A stretch of DNA of 64,000 nucleotides, taken from contig JAPFBE010000003.1 of assembly GCA_034336665.1 (NCBI GenBank), positions 65,887,352 through 65,951,351 of the forward strand, in the 5' to 3' direction. This document shows, in pieces, positions 34,484-48,100 of this stretch. The notes under the pieces were generated by a model that saw nothing but the letters and a program-made list of their open reading frames with translations, had not been told where the DNA came from and made no database searches. Position 1 is the first letter of the stretch, and the number at the start of each line of letters is the position of its first letter. This stretch comes from Luscinia megarhynchos. Its lineage: Eukaryota; Chordata; Aves; Passeriformes; Turdidae. The position numbers and the translations under genes are program-made.

Positions 34484-37400
34484 GTAAGTAGCTACTTATC
34501 TGACTCACAGGTTCAGTAACCTCAAAATTTACTATGTATCATTAAAATTGCCTGTGCATTTCTTCTAAATAATTTGTTCCACACAATATCAAATGTTATC
34601 TGTAGCAAATATTGCTCTACATTTGGTTTGGTTTGCAAAGCAGGTACAGATAAAAGTTAAGTCAGAGTTCAGTTAATGAGGCTCCAGTGCTGTGGGGTTA
34701 TCTAATCTGATTTTAGACCAATAATGAAAACTTCTATATCTGCACTAGTCACTTGGATCACCCCCATAGTCAATGGAAAGAAACAGGCAATTCTAAAGAG
34801 TAACTCATCTGGAGGTAACATGTGATGAATTCCAGGCATCAGAGCCACTACCACACCTTTTTCTTCATGGCTTATTTTAGAAGTACTCTCTTGGGATTTT
34901 TTAGCTGGGCAGCTGGTTATGCCAAATTCATGGTGAATTCTGCACTGCATTCTCTGCAAGACTGAGTGCTCAACTCTGGAGTTTTAGTTAAATCCTATTT
35001 CTAACCAAGAGTAGCAATAATTACTTGGGATTCTTCTTTAATAAGCTGATGACTGAAGCCTGCAATCGAAGTCCATCAAAATTCATCAAAATGTTTTCTC
35101 AAAAGGCTTTGATTTACTTTCCCAATAGCTAAATGTAAGCTTCTTTAGCATCAGTGTCTTTGTTTGGAAATGTAGATGGATTCTATCTCCCTGTTTTAAA
35201 TTACTTGTGTGCCAGCAGTACTTGTGATCATTATACAACATAAAAAGTGACTGCACTGGATTGAATCAAAAGTATTTATTGCCCTATATCCTTTTTTTGG
35301 CAGTGGCCAATGTTAGATGTTCAGTAAAGAGGTGTAAGCATGGTAAACAGACAGTAAGCCATCTCAACGTCATTTGAGGTATTTATCATGCAGTCACATT
35401 GAAGACAGACATTATATTGCATTTTTGTAATTAATAGCCCTAAAGAGTCTTTTTTGACTCTGGTTGTGCCTTTTGTACTCATTTGTATTTGTTTGTTCTT
35501 TTGATATTCAATGTCTTGTAGCAATTATTTCCAAAGTTCAGTTGTGGCGTAGATGGTACAACATCTTTTTCTTATTGTTAATTTGTTACTGAATTATTAT
35601 TTTGGCTGTAATTCTTGTACTGGCAAAAACTGAATCTCAGACATCTTGTAGGAAGTAGTGAATACCTTAGGTTGGTTTTGTTTGTTTTCTTTTTTTTCTC
35701 TAGCAAGTGGCTGTATTTATTATTGATTTTCATTTTTCTGCTTATTTTACATTCAACATCATGACGTCCTCTTGCAGCAATATGCAGTCAGTTTTTGTTT
35801 TTAGTAACCTCTGTGGTTGAATATCATCAGAAAACTCTGTTCCTTTTTATTCCTCCATTTTCCAGTTCACTTGTAAGTGTACTAAAAACATACCCATGAG
35901 ACTTTCAGGTAATACCCATCCACTGTAAAATAAAATAATTATTTTTTAACCTTCTCTTTTCACTTTTAGTTAGCAATGAAAATCCATTTTTATTTCTTGA
36001 CATCTTTTTTGAAGTTCCTCCTTCATAGTATGGTTTGAGTTTGATAATCAACTTCATCAGAGGCTTTTTGAAATGGAAGTGTAGCAGCCAAATTGCCTGT
36101 ATCTGCACAATCATTCAAAGAAGTTGGCCTCCAAAATCCCAGTTAATTCTAACCCATTATCCTGTGTTACTGTCCATGTGTTCTTAAGGATACTTTCTGG
36201 CAGTTTTCTGCCATGCATATCAGTTCTACTAGCATCTCTTCCACAAATGACCTCAGAGGCATTTTCAGACATTGGCATCACAATTGCCACCCTCTTTTCC
36301 TCCTATCTCTAAGCCAATAGATGTTAGCTGTAATTTCACATTAAGCCAATATCTCAGCAGTTCTCTTTCCCCAAATGAGGTGCTTATTTTAAGTTTTCTA
36401 TGCAATTTTGAGTAAAGCAAGATCTGTTATATTAAAGAGATCTTGAACACTGTCATATTCATCTACCAAATGCATGCCACCATAAAAATTCTCTATATCA
36501 TTAAATGAACCTATTCCTGTGCACTGAAAAGGAAATTTGAAGGTTGGCTCCACTTTCTTGCTAATTGAAAACATTATTGTCTTCCCACTAGCTATTTCCT
36601 TTCCTTTGAAAATAAGTTTGCTGTTTTCCATTTCTGCAAAAGCACAAACATTTGTTCTGACTTGTTGCCTGTTTTAGTTGGAATAGATAACAGAATTAAT
36701 TAAAAAGAAACTTGCCAACTTTTTTTTTTTTTTTACCTTGGCCAAATATTCGGGAATGTACAAGAATTACATCTTAGCTGCCTTCCCACCAGTACTATAT
36801 AAATGTTTTCAAAGTGGTGTTGCAGTAATACTGTTGTTTGGCTAATGGTGTGTGGAAGGAAAGGCAGAGAAAGTAAGTTTTGGGGTTTTATTTTCCTTTT
36901 TTGAAGTTTGCTTTTTTTTCCTTTTTGTTGAAAATCAGGAAATAATAGTACGATAAAAAGCAATTCTGCGAATCCTCATCAGTACAGTACATCATATCAA
37001 TCATTTTTGTATACTGGAGTAAGAGCAGGGTAATGCAGAAAGTACAAATGTTTCTTAGGGCACCAGCAAGTCTAGAAACCTACTGAAGGCAAGAATTTAT
37101 TGGGAAATTAGTGAGCTGTTTTTTAATTGGACAATGCTTTAAATTAGGAATAAATGGTGAAACTGGGTGTTTGCAAATGTCATTTAGGAGAGCTGATCAT
37201 TTTACTTCCTTCCTAGTGCTGCTTTTGGTGCTCTTTTCTATGCAAATTCAAATAATGCTATGTCTAGCTCCAGGCATGCAGTCCACATGAGTCTATCATA
37301 CCTCTCCAATACACAGATTTTAAACTGCTTATTCCTTAAGATACAGACTTTTCCATACTTTTTTGAAAGAATATAGTGAAGTTGCTCGTTATAGTAAGTA

Positions 37401-40400
37401 GTGTGGGACTGAATAACGAAAGGTCTAGTTCCTTCCATGTCACACCCAGGCTGCTTCTGTTTGATTCCCATGATCCAGATGGTATAAGACATAACTTGGG
37501 AGTAACACAGACATAAATCAGACCTCTTGCATTTTGATGTGTTTGTCCAATTTTTCTTCTCTTCTAATTTTTTGTGAGTCAGAAGGTCCAAAATAACTTA
37601 TCTGTCTCCACTCACCAGGAGCTCATATATGCAAGAGATTTAAAGAAACAAATACTTAAGTTTTTTAGATTAGCAAATATAACACTGACCAGTTCTAGAA
37701 ATAGCAGGGATGCTTCAATTCAGGGATGATATGCAGAGATGAGGCAGGACATACTTGTTCAATTCTCAATACAAGGCAGTGATGTTAACTGCACACTTTT
37801 CATGGATACCAACTAGGCCAAAGGCCTAAAAGGTACAGTGATGTGTTCTTTGGCAAACTTGTCACAGTAGGTATGCTGTTAGTACACCTGTTTTTATGAC
37901 TTGCACTTCTTGTGATATTTTGGTGGAATAAAAAAGCAAATCATGGGTTTTGGGCTGATGTCTCCTGTCCTTCCTTCCCCCTCGCTCCCCCCAAGGCTGC
38001 TTCACTGAAACTTTCTTTTTGAGGTACTACAGAAAATATATACCTAAGGTGGCAGGGAAGCCAGGTGCTTGGGAGACAAGCAGTAAGGTTTCACCTGACA
38101 ATTGCTGGAATTTGTAAATACATCTCTACATTACAGAGCTTCCATTAGCACAGAGGAAAAAAGCAAGATACATCTTGCCTTGAAGTAGTCACCTGAATGG
38201 AGGTTTCTTTTTGACATGCTTTGTGCCCCCAAAGTGCTGATGTTGCTTGGTCAAGTTTTTGAAGAAGTGACTGCCCAAGGCATTAGTGCTTAGAGCTGGA
38301 TAAACTAAATCCCTCCCAGGGCATATAAATTACAATCTGGCATTTGATGGGTAGTGCCTGCCTCTCTATGCTCTGAGCAGAGAAATCTTTGATTGTCTAA
38401 CTTAGGAGTCTAATAGTGGTGTGAAATATCCATCAGTAAACACCCTCTAGCTCTTGCAGGTAACACAGTATGTTCTGCACTATGCAATCTGTGAACAAGC
38501 AAGAAAACAAAACCTCATGTATTGGTAAAAAGGGCTTTTTCCTTTATCTGTTGTAAGTCTGCATTTTTGTTTTCTTTTTAAGTGCAGTTAAGGAGCGCAG
38601 TTTTGATTTCTTATGCTTTAGTTTGACAAATGGCTTGAACATATTAAATAAATAGGGCTAAAATTACTTATTTTACAGTTTTGGGGCTTGTTTTATCTTG
38701 GATTCTCAGTCTGAGTCACTGCTCAGACGTGATTGTGTAGGCTGATGCAAGAGAGTAGCTGGAGATGAGGCAGGGCAAACTGCTTCTTTCACATCAGTGT
38801 CAGCTTCTGGTAGTTTAAACTGTTTGTGAACTGTAGTTTATCTGTGCTAAGGTGCTTGATTCAGAAAAATGAGGAGCAAACCTCTATTGTAACCTACAAG
38901 ACTGAAGTGTTTATGATTCCTTCAAGATTTTTTTTTTCTGAGAAATGCAAGTTGATGCTATAAATAGTGTTTCAGAATTTAGGTCAGAGGTTCCAGAGAT
39001 GTCTGGTAACTTCTGACATTGTTTAGCAATATAAAACTAATAAGGCAGTAATCTATGGTTATTATCTCTCTGTAATAAGTGTATTGCTTGTCTGACCCTC
39101 TGACCGTGTTTGAGACAGAGAAATTAAAAAATAAAAACAGCTGAAGCAAAGCCAGAATCACTGTTTCTTGTGCACTACTTGTTCAATATTACTGGCCCTG
39201 GACCACCAGGGATCAGAGATTATTCCATTAGTGAGCATGTGTGACAAGCAGAAAAAGTTATCATATGGCAACTCATAACAGCTTTTAATTTTACTAGCAC
39301 CCTTTGGAATTTTGAGGATCTTAAGCTATTTACAAGCCTTGAGCTGACCCTTCGTTTCTCCACGAAATATGTAAGCAGTAATAATTGTTCATGTGAGATA
39401 AGAAGTGCCTAAACCCAACTCTGAAATAAGTTTCATGCGCTGTCACTGCTAGATGGAGTCGTAAATGTTTCCATTCATGGTAGAATTTATAGCAACAGTT
39501 ACATCCAGTAGGGTGTGTTTCCCAAGGTGAAGATAAAGCACGTCGTGCTTTACTCTGACCTTGTCCCCCATTGACAAAGTTGATAGTAAAGCCTCAAGAA
39601 GACTTGTGCAATCTCTGGGCAAAGATTTCTTATGCCCATCCTGGATTTGGGCTACTTTGTATGATAAATTGCAAGAAGATGAAGTAAGGAGCCTAGACCT
39701 GAATGATGAAGACATGGCATTTAATGCTCCATTTCCTCAAAGAGGTAGTGTGTTTGAAGACACAATTATTTGGCTATGTTGCACCTGAAGATTTTTGCCT
39801 AAACTTCAACTAAATGCACTGTGAAAGTAGCATTGCTCATGCAGAAGAGGTACAGAAATTTTTGCAGAAATCAGGTTTTCATTCTCCAGGTCTCAAAACC
39901 AGCTGATTGCTTGCAACATGGTCAAGAGCAGAATCTCTATACAGTCTCTGGTTTTACTTACTGGACCATCCTTCCTCTAAAGATTGCTAATTCCAATTGT
40001 TCCCATTCTTGGAAAAGCAAAGTTCAAACTGTGTCCTTTAGTCATATGAATTGCTTTCCTCTTTATCCTTAGTGTTGCTATTAATTATGTCAGAAAATAA
40101 CTCTGCAGTACAGAGACAGGTAGCTTGAGACTTTGTCTTTGCATAATCTTTCTTCTTGTGTTCAGTACTTAATCTCACCAGTGTCTCAATGGGACAGAGT
40201 CATGCTGAATTAGTTAGGTAGGTGACCCACTCCACTTCCAAGTGTACCCCAATATGTGGATTTTTGTGCCTCTGAACAGGATGGCTGCCTTCCTGTTCTC
40301 CCCCTGCTCTGCCTGCACAATGACGATATTGAGACACCCTTCTTTCCCAGGAGCACTCCAGACTTGCAGTCATTTCTGAGATGATCAAGTGCTCCTGAAA

Positions 40401-40734
40401 GACAAAATCTTCCCTGCTTTAAAACTAAGTAGTTTTTTGGTAGTAAAATAATTCATTGCCCAGTGAGAGCCTGTACTAACTCTAATGAAAATCAATAATA
40501 GGGAGCGAAGGGCAGATGCCTCCCCTGCTTCCTGAGAGCCGTACATCTGTAATACTCCAGACTTTCCCATCTGCTTTGTTTCCAGTGCACTCGACAGCAC
40601 TCTGGCCACAGTATGCTCCTAACCAGGACTGGTTGAGAATGTAAGAACCCAGCATAGTTCCTTCTCTTCATTTTTGTCTTTATTTCCTTCCCCCAACAGT
40701 CACCTCCTTCAGTGGGGAAAATAGATCAAAAAAA
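34484..40734. other. Long intron-like stretch
   Basis: Downstream of the GTAAGT donor at 34484. No exon, RNA gene or clear transposon found in 6.2 kb. A T run lies at 36720-36734. A frame at 39537-39683 ends at a donor-like GAA|GTAAGG but has no supporting similarity. Confidence 0.5.
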
Positions 40735-41235
40735 AAAACTTGTGGATCAAGATAAAGGCAGTTTAATAAGGCAAAAGAAAAGGTTCTGCATCCAGAACCA
40801 AAAGAAAACAAAATATTTATTCCCTAATTCCCATTAGCAGGCGATGTTCAGCCTGGGGAAGCAGGGGTTCAGCACACATAATGGTTGCTTTAGAAGGCAG
40901 ATGTCATAAATAATAAAGGCCCTTCCCTGCTTCCTCCTTTTTTCTCTTAGCTTTTAGTGCTGAGCAGGCATCTTATGGTATGGAATATCCCTTTGACAAG
41001 CTTGGGACAGCTGACCCGGGTGTCCCCTCTGAAGATCTTGTCTGCCCCCAGCCCACTGGCGTTTGAGAGTCAGGGGGTAAGGCTGGAGAGAGACCCTTGG
41101 TGCTGTTCAAGGGCTGCTCAGCAGTAGCCAAAATACTGGCATGTTATCAACACCTTTCTTGCTACAAAGCACAGCCCTGTTGAGGGCTACTTTGGGGGAA
41201 ATTAAATCTGTCTCAGCCAGACTCAATGCAATTTC
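40735..41235 (-). mobile_element. LTR-type repeat (avian endogenous retrovirus, probably ERVL-like solo LTR)
   Basis: I recognise the order of blocks of a common songbird LTR in reverse orientation: a 'tttaataaggcaaaagaaaa' block, 'cattagcaggcgatgttcag', 'tatggtatggaatatccctt', 'gggacagctgacccgggtgt', 'ctgctcagcagtagccaaaa', 'atgttatcaacacctttctt' and a final 'ttaaatctgtctcagccaga'. Read on the minus strand, the A/T-rich 'cactaaaagct' would sit where a TATA-like core promoter is expected. No gag, pol or env frames flank it, so it is probably a solo LTR left by recombination. The family name is from memory and uncertain, and the edges are approximate. Confidence 0.7.
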
Positions 41236-44200
41236 TTTTTTTTTAATTAATTGCTCAATTCAGGTTTTTTTCTGATAAAAATGCTGTCATCAGCTGAAGA
41301 TGATAATCCTAATGTAGCTATGCAGCATTTAAAATTACTTCAAACTGCTATGGCTAAATCACTTGATTTATGAAAATATGTATTTAATTTAAAATTACAT
41401 TAATGGTGTCCTTTTAACACAGTATTTTGCATCAAATTCATTGTTTTAATTTAGTTTTCATAAGGATTACCTGGAGGCTAGGGACATGCTTTGTGTATTT
41501 TATTTTTAAAACTCATTTAGTTATCTATGTAGGAAAGGAAAGGGCTGTCTTATTCATAGAATGCCATTGATAAATAATTTTAAAACATTTAATTATTCTC
41601 AGAAGTATTTAGACAAGATAATTTATATGTTTTTTATTCATATAAAGTAAAATTGAAATTTCTAACTGATTTTGGGATACAGTTTATTCAATGTAGTTCA
41701 AAAGATATATGAATTCCAAATCTGTATTGGAAGGAGTCTAGAATTGGTTATTTTTATTGCTCAGCATTACATGGCTATTTATGTCATTCAAACTGATAGT
41801 GTCTGTTTATATTGCAAGAAAAGCTTTGAACAAAGGAGGAACCACAGGAGCAATTGGAAAATAGAGGTCACCCACCTCTGCAAGGGCAGCCAGCAGGTCC
41901 ACCAGGGGTAGCAGGAGCAGCAGAGCAGCTGGGCTTGGTGGTGATTTTGCCAAAACCCCATGAGCAGATACTGCCAGCAAAATTTATTGACTGAGTACTT
42001 TTCTAAGCCAGCCCAATCCCTTTCTCATTATAACTGTCCCAAGCTCACACAGTGAGATTTGCCATCTAGGTCCAGCTGTAGTGACAAAATGCATTGCAGG
42101 CTGGTATTGATTAATTAGTATCTACATACCAAATTAATCCTACATGTGCTTCTTGACTTTTATAGACATATTTATCGTATGTAAATTGAAATATTCTAGA
42201 ATGAAATTTGTTATGTTTATTTACAGATCTTCTGACTTAATTATCTTGCAGAAACACTTTAGTGTTGTATTTCTGATAACACTGACTGTGTGCAGGAACA
42301 CAACTTCATTTCATAGTAGTGCAGTCTTGCTAATAATATACACTAAATTTGCTGACTTAGGTTTCGGTGTTAGCACATAGCCTCAGAAATGCATTGCTTT
42401 GCAAGACAAACTGAAATGTCCTGACTCTCTGTTCATAGATATGAGATTCAAGTTGTGAAAATAAGAATCTCTATGCATGTGTAACAAGAGGTGGTTGGGA
42501 ATCATGACAATAAATTATACTAAGCCTATGCAAATCTCTATATTTGCAGAGAGAACCTCACTTCCATGCAGCAAACTTTGTGCTCAGTTAAGTGCAAAAG
42601 GGAAAAAAATTCCCTCTCTTTTCTTTTCCCTCTCTTTGCATGTTTTATTCTGTCCACTGGGCTCATGCTTTTAGATGCAACACACGGTTTATATATCTGG
42701 GTGACAGTACAATTTTCTACTGTGTTTTATAGCACCCAGAGGAAAGAACAGATGATAGAGTACACCAGCTCCCATGGATGAGAATGGCAGGAATGTGCTG
42801 GGTTCAACCCTACGAGGTTGCCTCTTATATTTTTGCTTGTGGGATTGGTTGAGCACAGTTTTCTTCAGGGAAGTATGTACAATTATAGCTTATCTGTCTG
42901 CCCGTCTGGTCAGGAGTTTGCATTTTCTTTTTTCTGGCCCTGTGGTATATTTGTTACAACAACATGGAAAAAAAAAAAGAGTGAGCATGTTCTATGTTAT
43001 GATTTTATCATAATGCCTCTTTTAGAGTATCTATTACTCATTTTCTTCATCTTGGCCTCTGTTTTACTACTTCTGTAATTTTTATTCAGGCAGAGTTTTC
43101 CCGGCTATTTCACATGTTGATCAGATGACGCATGATTGAGACGGAGCCTTTGACTTTTACAATTGTTGCTCACAGCAAGAGCAAAGCAAAGGGATTCAGA
43201 TATCACCAGAGATGTATAATTAAAAATGTGTCCTGCCTGTGCTGACAAAGTGCTTCTGTAGCATTTCAGAGCTTGGGCAGAGCCAGACCCCGGGTCCCAC
43301 TTAAGCAGTGGTGCAAAGGTCTCTCATAATACCAGCCTCTGGCTCTTTGTACTCTGAAGAGCCTGTAGGCTGCTCTTGCCTGTTTCCCACGCTGAGGAAG
43401 AAGGAACTTCCATCTATAACACACCACAGACAGAGGCCAGCACAATACACAGGGAGAGCATTTTTTATGCAAATGAACAGAGCAAATTGTGCATCCTGTC
43501 TCTCTAACAGAGATAATCCCTCTCAAGGTACAACTTTTTCTTGTGCTTCTACTGGGAGGAGGCAGCTTTGCCCAACTCCCACCCCTTACCCTGGTGTGTA
43601 TGTAGCCCTTTGTGAAAAGGATGTGCACTTACACAAGGGAAGTACAACTTCAGAAAAATTATTTGGTAAAGTTTTCTATCTTGCTACCACTCATAGGGCC
43701 TTTTTTTTGTAAATTCCCAGAACTCAACACAGAGTGATTTTGAGATTAATTTTTAAATGGGACTTGCTGATAATCCTCTGTAGGAGAAGGTCATTAAAAT
43801 GTACTAATCTTTTGATCATTTGATACAATCATTTGATACAAAACCAAAGTGCTCAGAAATAAAAGTGGCTGAAGCTTCTTTACTGCAAAGTGCCCTAAGA
43901 GAAATTTTCAGATGAACCACCCAATTAAAGCTTGAGAACATTTTGGGTTAGCCAGAAGGCTGGCTGCAGATTGGGCTGAAAATTTCCAGAAGGACTTGCA
44001 TGTCTTAAAACTTGAGCTAACAAATTGGAGTTTGCATCTCAGACTGTGAGTTTGCATTGAAACAGAGTTAGCACAGCCTCAGAGAGGAACTGCAGCAACC
44101 TACAGTCTGAGAGACCTCAAGAGGACTTGTAGACTATTGCCTTTTACCTATACCTGTGTCACTCTGATGTAAGTTTCCCTGACATCTTTTTTAAGACCCC

Positions 44201-44935
44201 CCCACTGACAGGCTATAGAGTCGGTTCAAATTATGCATTTCAGTACCCACTGATCATTAGAAAATTTTACTATGCTTTCATAGTGTAAAATATCTTCTTG
44301 TGTTCATTATCAGTATGCAGAACAAGTTTTGTTCTTGTTCTTTGCCTTTTGCCTTCCCTCTGCAGGTCAATCTGGTTCATCTAGCTTTTTCTTGTAGGTT
44401 CTGGTTTACAGACTCCTTGTTTCATCTAGTGTCTCAACCTGCACACTAAATATTAATCTGAGCATGTTCAGAGCTAGTTACATGTCTCACAAGTTCATCT
44501 GGAAAAAATACCAAAAAGACTTTTAGCAGTTGAGGCTGTAGCAGAATCTGGGCTCTCTGTAACACCCATGGGCCTTGTGAGTTGCATAGACTGAAGTGGA
44601 TGTTATCCTTCATGTTCACTTTCATCTTCTCTGCAAATGTGGTTGCAAAAGTCACAGTTCCATTAATGATATTAATTCCTGTAGCCTGTTTGTCCTTACT
44701 CCTAGAGTATCATAAGAAATGTGTTTCATTTGTTTGTGTAAATTGACTAAAACTAATCCATGGTTGAGCCTACACTACACAGGATCCCTGTACAGATAAA
44801 TAGAAAATAATTCATCAAAACATAGCTCCTGCCAGGTTGGTTCTCAGGAAATTTGCAGCCTGATTCAGGTGAAAAGGGAATCCTATTCTCTTTTAAGTTC
44901 CTAGGCTGAATATCTTTTCACTCCTTTCACTAACT
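41236..44935. other. Intron-like DNA
   Basis: No supportable gene or transposon. The 43260-43620 portion has open frames on both strands (about 120-134 codons, overlapping), but they look like composition effects: no similarity and no splice context. Confidence 0.45.
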
Positions 44936-45195
44936 TCAGCACAGCAGGAAGCTCTGTTGATGGAAGGCACATGGCACCCTGGAGCAATCTGGAATACCAC
45001 ACGGGCAGAGGAGGGTGGATGTGGACAGAGTGACAGAGATGATGAGAGGACTGATGCAGGAGGGCTGGCAGGACCTCAGCAGGTGGCACTCTTCCCTCTG
45101 GATCAGCGTGGGGAGGGAGCCGCTCCCAGCAGTGCACAGCATCACTCTGCTGACACACCAGCTCAGGATGCAGTGCGAAATCCAAAGCCTTGACC
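44936..45195. other. GC-rich block with open frames on both strands, nature unknown
   Basis: About 260 bp clearly richer in GC than its surroundings. It has simultaneously open frames in two plus-strand phases and two minus-strand phases. One plus-strand frame (from about 45015) has the protein-like stretch DRVTEMMRGLMQEGWQDLSR. It could be an unrecognised exon, a fragment of a retroposed gene or an unclassified repeat. I cannot assign it. Confidence 0.35.
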
Positions 45196-48100
45196 TCTTC
45201 TGATCGCTGGGTTTTTTTATGGAGTCGTCCTTGATTCCTGTATAAAAATAGTTTACTAAAGGTTCTTGAAATTTCAACTCAGATAATCTGCCTAATGAGA
45301 TGTCTATCTATAGCCATGGCTCTGTAAATTATTCCTTGCTCCTTCCTCAGGCAGAGCAATCCTAACGCAGCTGTGCTTTTGATGTTGGACACCAGTGTCT
45401 TTCTAGACTGTGCTGATCCTGGACTGTACAGTTGGGGCATTTTGAGCTGCAAATCCTTGTGTTCTCTACAGATTGTGTTCTGTGTTGCGCTGGCTTTTCA
45501 GCCAGTCAGTCAGTCAGTCTGTTTGCAGTGAATTTAGTGAGAGCTTAAACAACATAAACTCAAAGTGTAACATGGCATGATTGTACTTTACTTTTTAATG
45601 AACTCTTTAAACAGGGAACATGATCTGAGTGTCTTGTTCACCCTAGCCCTACCCCTTGTGGCAATATAAAAAAAAGAATAATAAATTTTAGTAATAAATG
45701 GTTATAATGAGTTTGTAATCCCCAAGCTGTATCTGTACCAAAGCCTCAAGGATTTCTTGCCTGCTTTAAATGTTGTTTTCTGAAGGTATATTTGAAGTTT
45801 CACCAAGGACTTGCATTCGAGTCCTTGTACCACAGCAGGAATTCAACCCAGGGTCAGGATTGTCTGATTCTTTGCTGACAGAGGCTTGCACAGTTGTTGA
45901 CTTTGCTTTAATTGAGGAGCCTCCCTTTGTTACAGTCTCTTCAGGAGTTTCAGGTAGAAGGTAGCTCTGAGTCGATTTATTGGCATTTCTCTCCTCAGGG
46001 TATATTTTTGTTAAGACATATCAGAAGAATTAGTTTTTGTGCTAACCATTTCTTTCTTTGTATGCACCTCTTTGAGAGGGCTCCTTTAGACATCTAACTT
46101 CAGTATACTTATGTTCTACTAGGTAGCTTGTTTTGCACTGAGACTGATTTTGATGCCTAACTGTCCAGCTGTATATGCCTCTGTGATGTGGAGTTCCAGC
46201 TGCTGGAACTGATTGCAATCCCATCAGCAAGAATAGCTTGTGCCCCTTGGGGAAACAAAAGCATTTTTCTGCCCCCCAGAGCCCTGGCTAGGCTGTCACA
46301 CCTGTAGCTCCATTCCTCTTTACTGCCATGTGTGTCACAGACTTACTCTCCTCCTGCAATGCCATTCTTTTAGGATGTGGCAAATGAGAGCATGGTGGGT
46401 TTTGTTGACTGTCTGACAAAGTACATTGGGACAGTGAATTTTTTTCTGTTGTAGCTCCTTTGGAAGTCTGTGGCCAAGCTGCCCACCCAGTCACTGCCTG
46501 TTGGACAAGACTGAGTGTTAGTGAGGAGTCTTACAAAGGTGATTGCAAAAGATTTAACTCAGTCTTTCTCACAGTGCCTGAGGTGCTGGTGTCCCAGGAT
46601 TGTACATCCCTAGTTTGCATGGGCTTCTTGGGGAGTGCTGTCAGAGGAAGTACTTCTGATTTATTCACAGCAGGTAGAAACATGATCTTTTCTGAAAAAT
46701 ACCTGTAATATCTGTTAAATATCCATAATTCCCAGATCATTTGAGATTCAGCCCATAGTGGTTGAAGTTCAAGATTAATTTTTTTAACTGTATCAAAGGT
46801 TCATGAGGTTCAACAATAGACATAAATTGCAAGTTATAATGCATGGTCTCAGACTAAACTAAAAACTTGCAGTGAGGATAGAGTAGGTCCAGATTCCCCT
46901 GACAAAAAAATGTCATCTGGGCCCTATCTTAATATTAAACCACAATGACAGGAAGTGCATGTGCATGGTAGACATTCTTGTATCAAACAAGCCTGTGGAA
47001 GGTTTTTTTCCCTTTAAGACATGTAATACTCCAGGATATTGAAAATTATATTACAAAAGTTCCCCTCAAGCTCTTAAATTAATTACTGGTATCAGACATT
47101 CTCCAGCTCTAAAGACATCAAGTTTATTATGGGGTAAACAAAAATTGTGTGGGAAACTAAAATGATGTACCACATGGCACCTCTAAAAATACTCAGTAAT
47201 TTGAAGAGATGGTTTGCTGGAAACAAATTTTGCAGCAAACCAAGCTGTAAATTTTCTATAGCTTTGAAAAATCACCATGAAAGAAATAAGAGGACAAAAC
47301 ACTGAAATGTTTTGTACGCTGTCCCACTTCTTGAATGTAGGTTTGACTGATTGTATTCTTTTCATTGTACATAAGAAGACATGAGACCTTTTCAACTATA
47401 AACCAGTGATGATTAGCATTTTAGCTTTGGGACCTGAAAGCATCCTGTAGACATGACTGAGTTCATACCCAGCATTTCCTGACAGGCATTTCTGTAATAA
47501 TACATTTCATCTGATTCTGGAATGTTCACATTCCCTGCTTTCTTTGTCTGGAGAAAAGACAGCCACATGAGGTGGCAATTCACAAAGAGATGAATTGCAA
47601 TATTTAAGTTTTCAGACCTAAGAAGGACATTTCGTGGTCTTCACTGTCTTCATTTTGCAGCTGGAAGGCAGAAAGTCAGAATGGAAGTGATTGGCCAACA
47701 TCTTCCATGAGGTCTCTCACAGTACTGAAAGGATCAACCAGGTCTTTTGATCCTCAGTCCCGTGCACCATCAGTCACAACATTGTCATTCCTGATATGCT
47801 GGACTCCTTGAGTACTCCCATCAACATTTGCTTTGCTTCTTCCTGCCTAACCCAGAATGTACAAAATACCGTTATTTGGAATGTTATTTGCTCCTTCAAA
47901 CTTACAATACAATCAGGTACATCTTGAACATTGCTGTCTGAGGCATTCAGGGTACTGTGGATAGATTTAGTCCCATTAAGATCAGTGTAGTTGCACTTTT
48001 TAGTGACTCAGCATCCCAATAACGTGGTTGACATCCAGTAGCCTCCCAGTTTATACCTTGCTCTGTCTGCAAAGGTTGCATTTGCAAAGCAAAGTCTTCT

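Noticed and set aside
39537..39788. Possible exon ending at GAA|GTAAGG (39683)
   Set aside because: The frame is open and the donor is good, but I see no clear acceptor, no similarity to the DLC1 family, and an overlapping open frame on the other strand.
43266..43712. Overlapping 120- and 134-codon frames on opposite strands
   Set aside because: No recognisable domain, no splice flanks, and opposite-strand openness suggests composition rather than coding.
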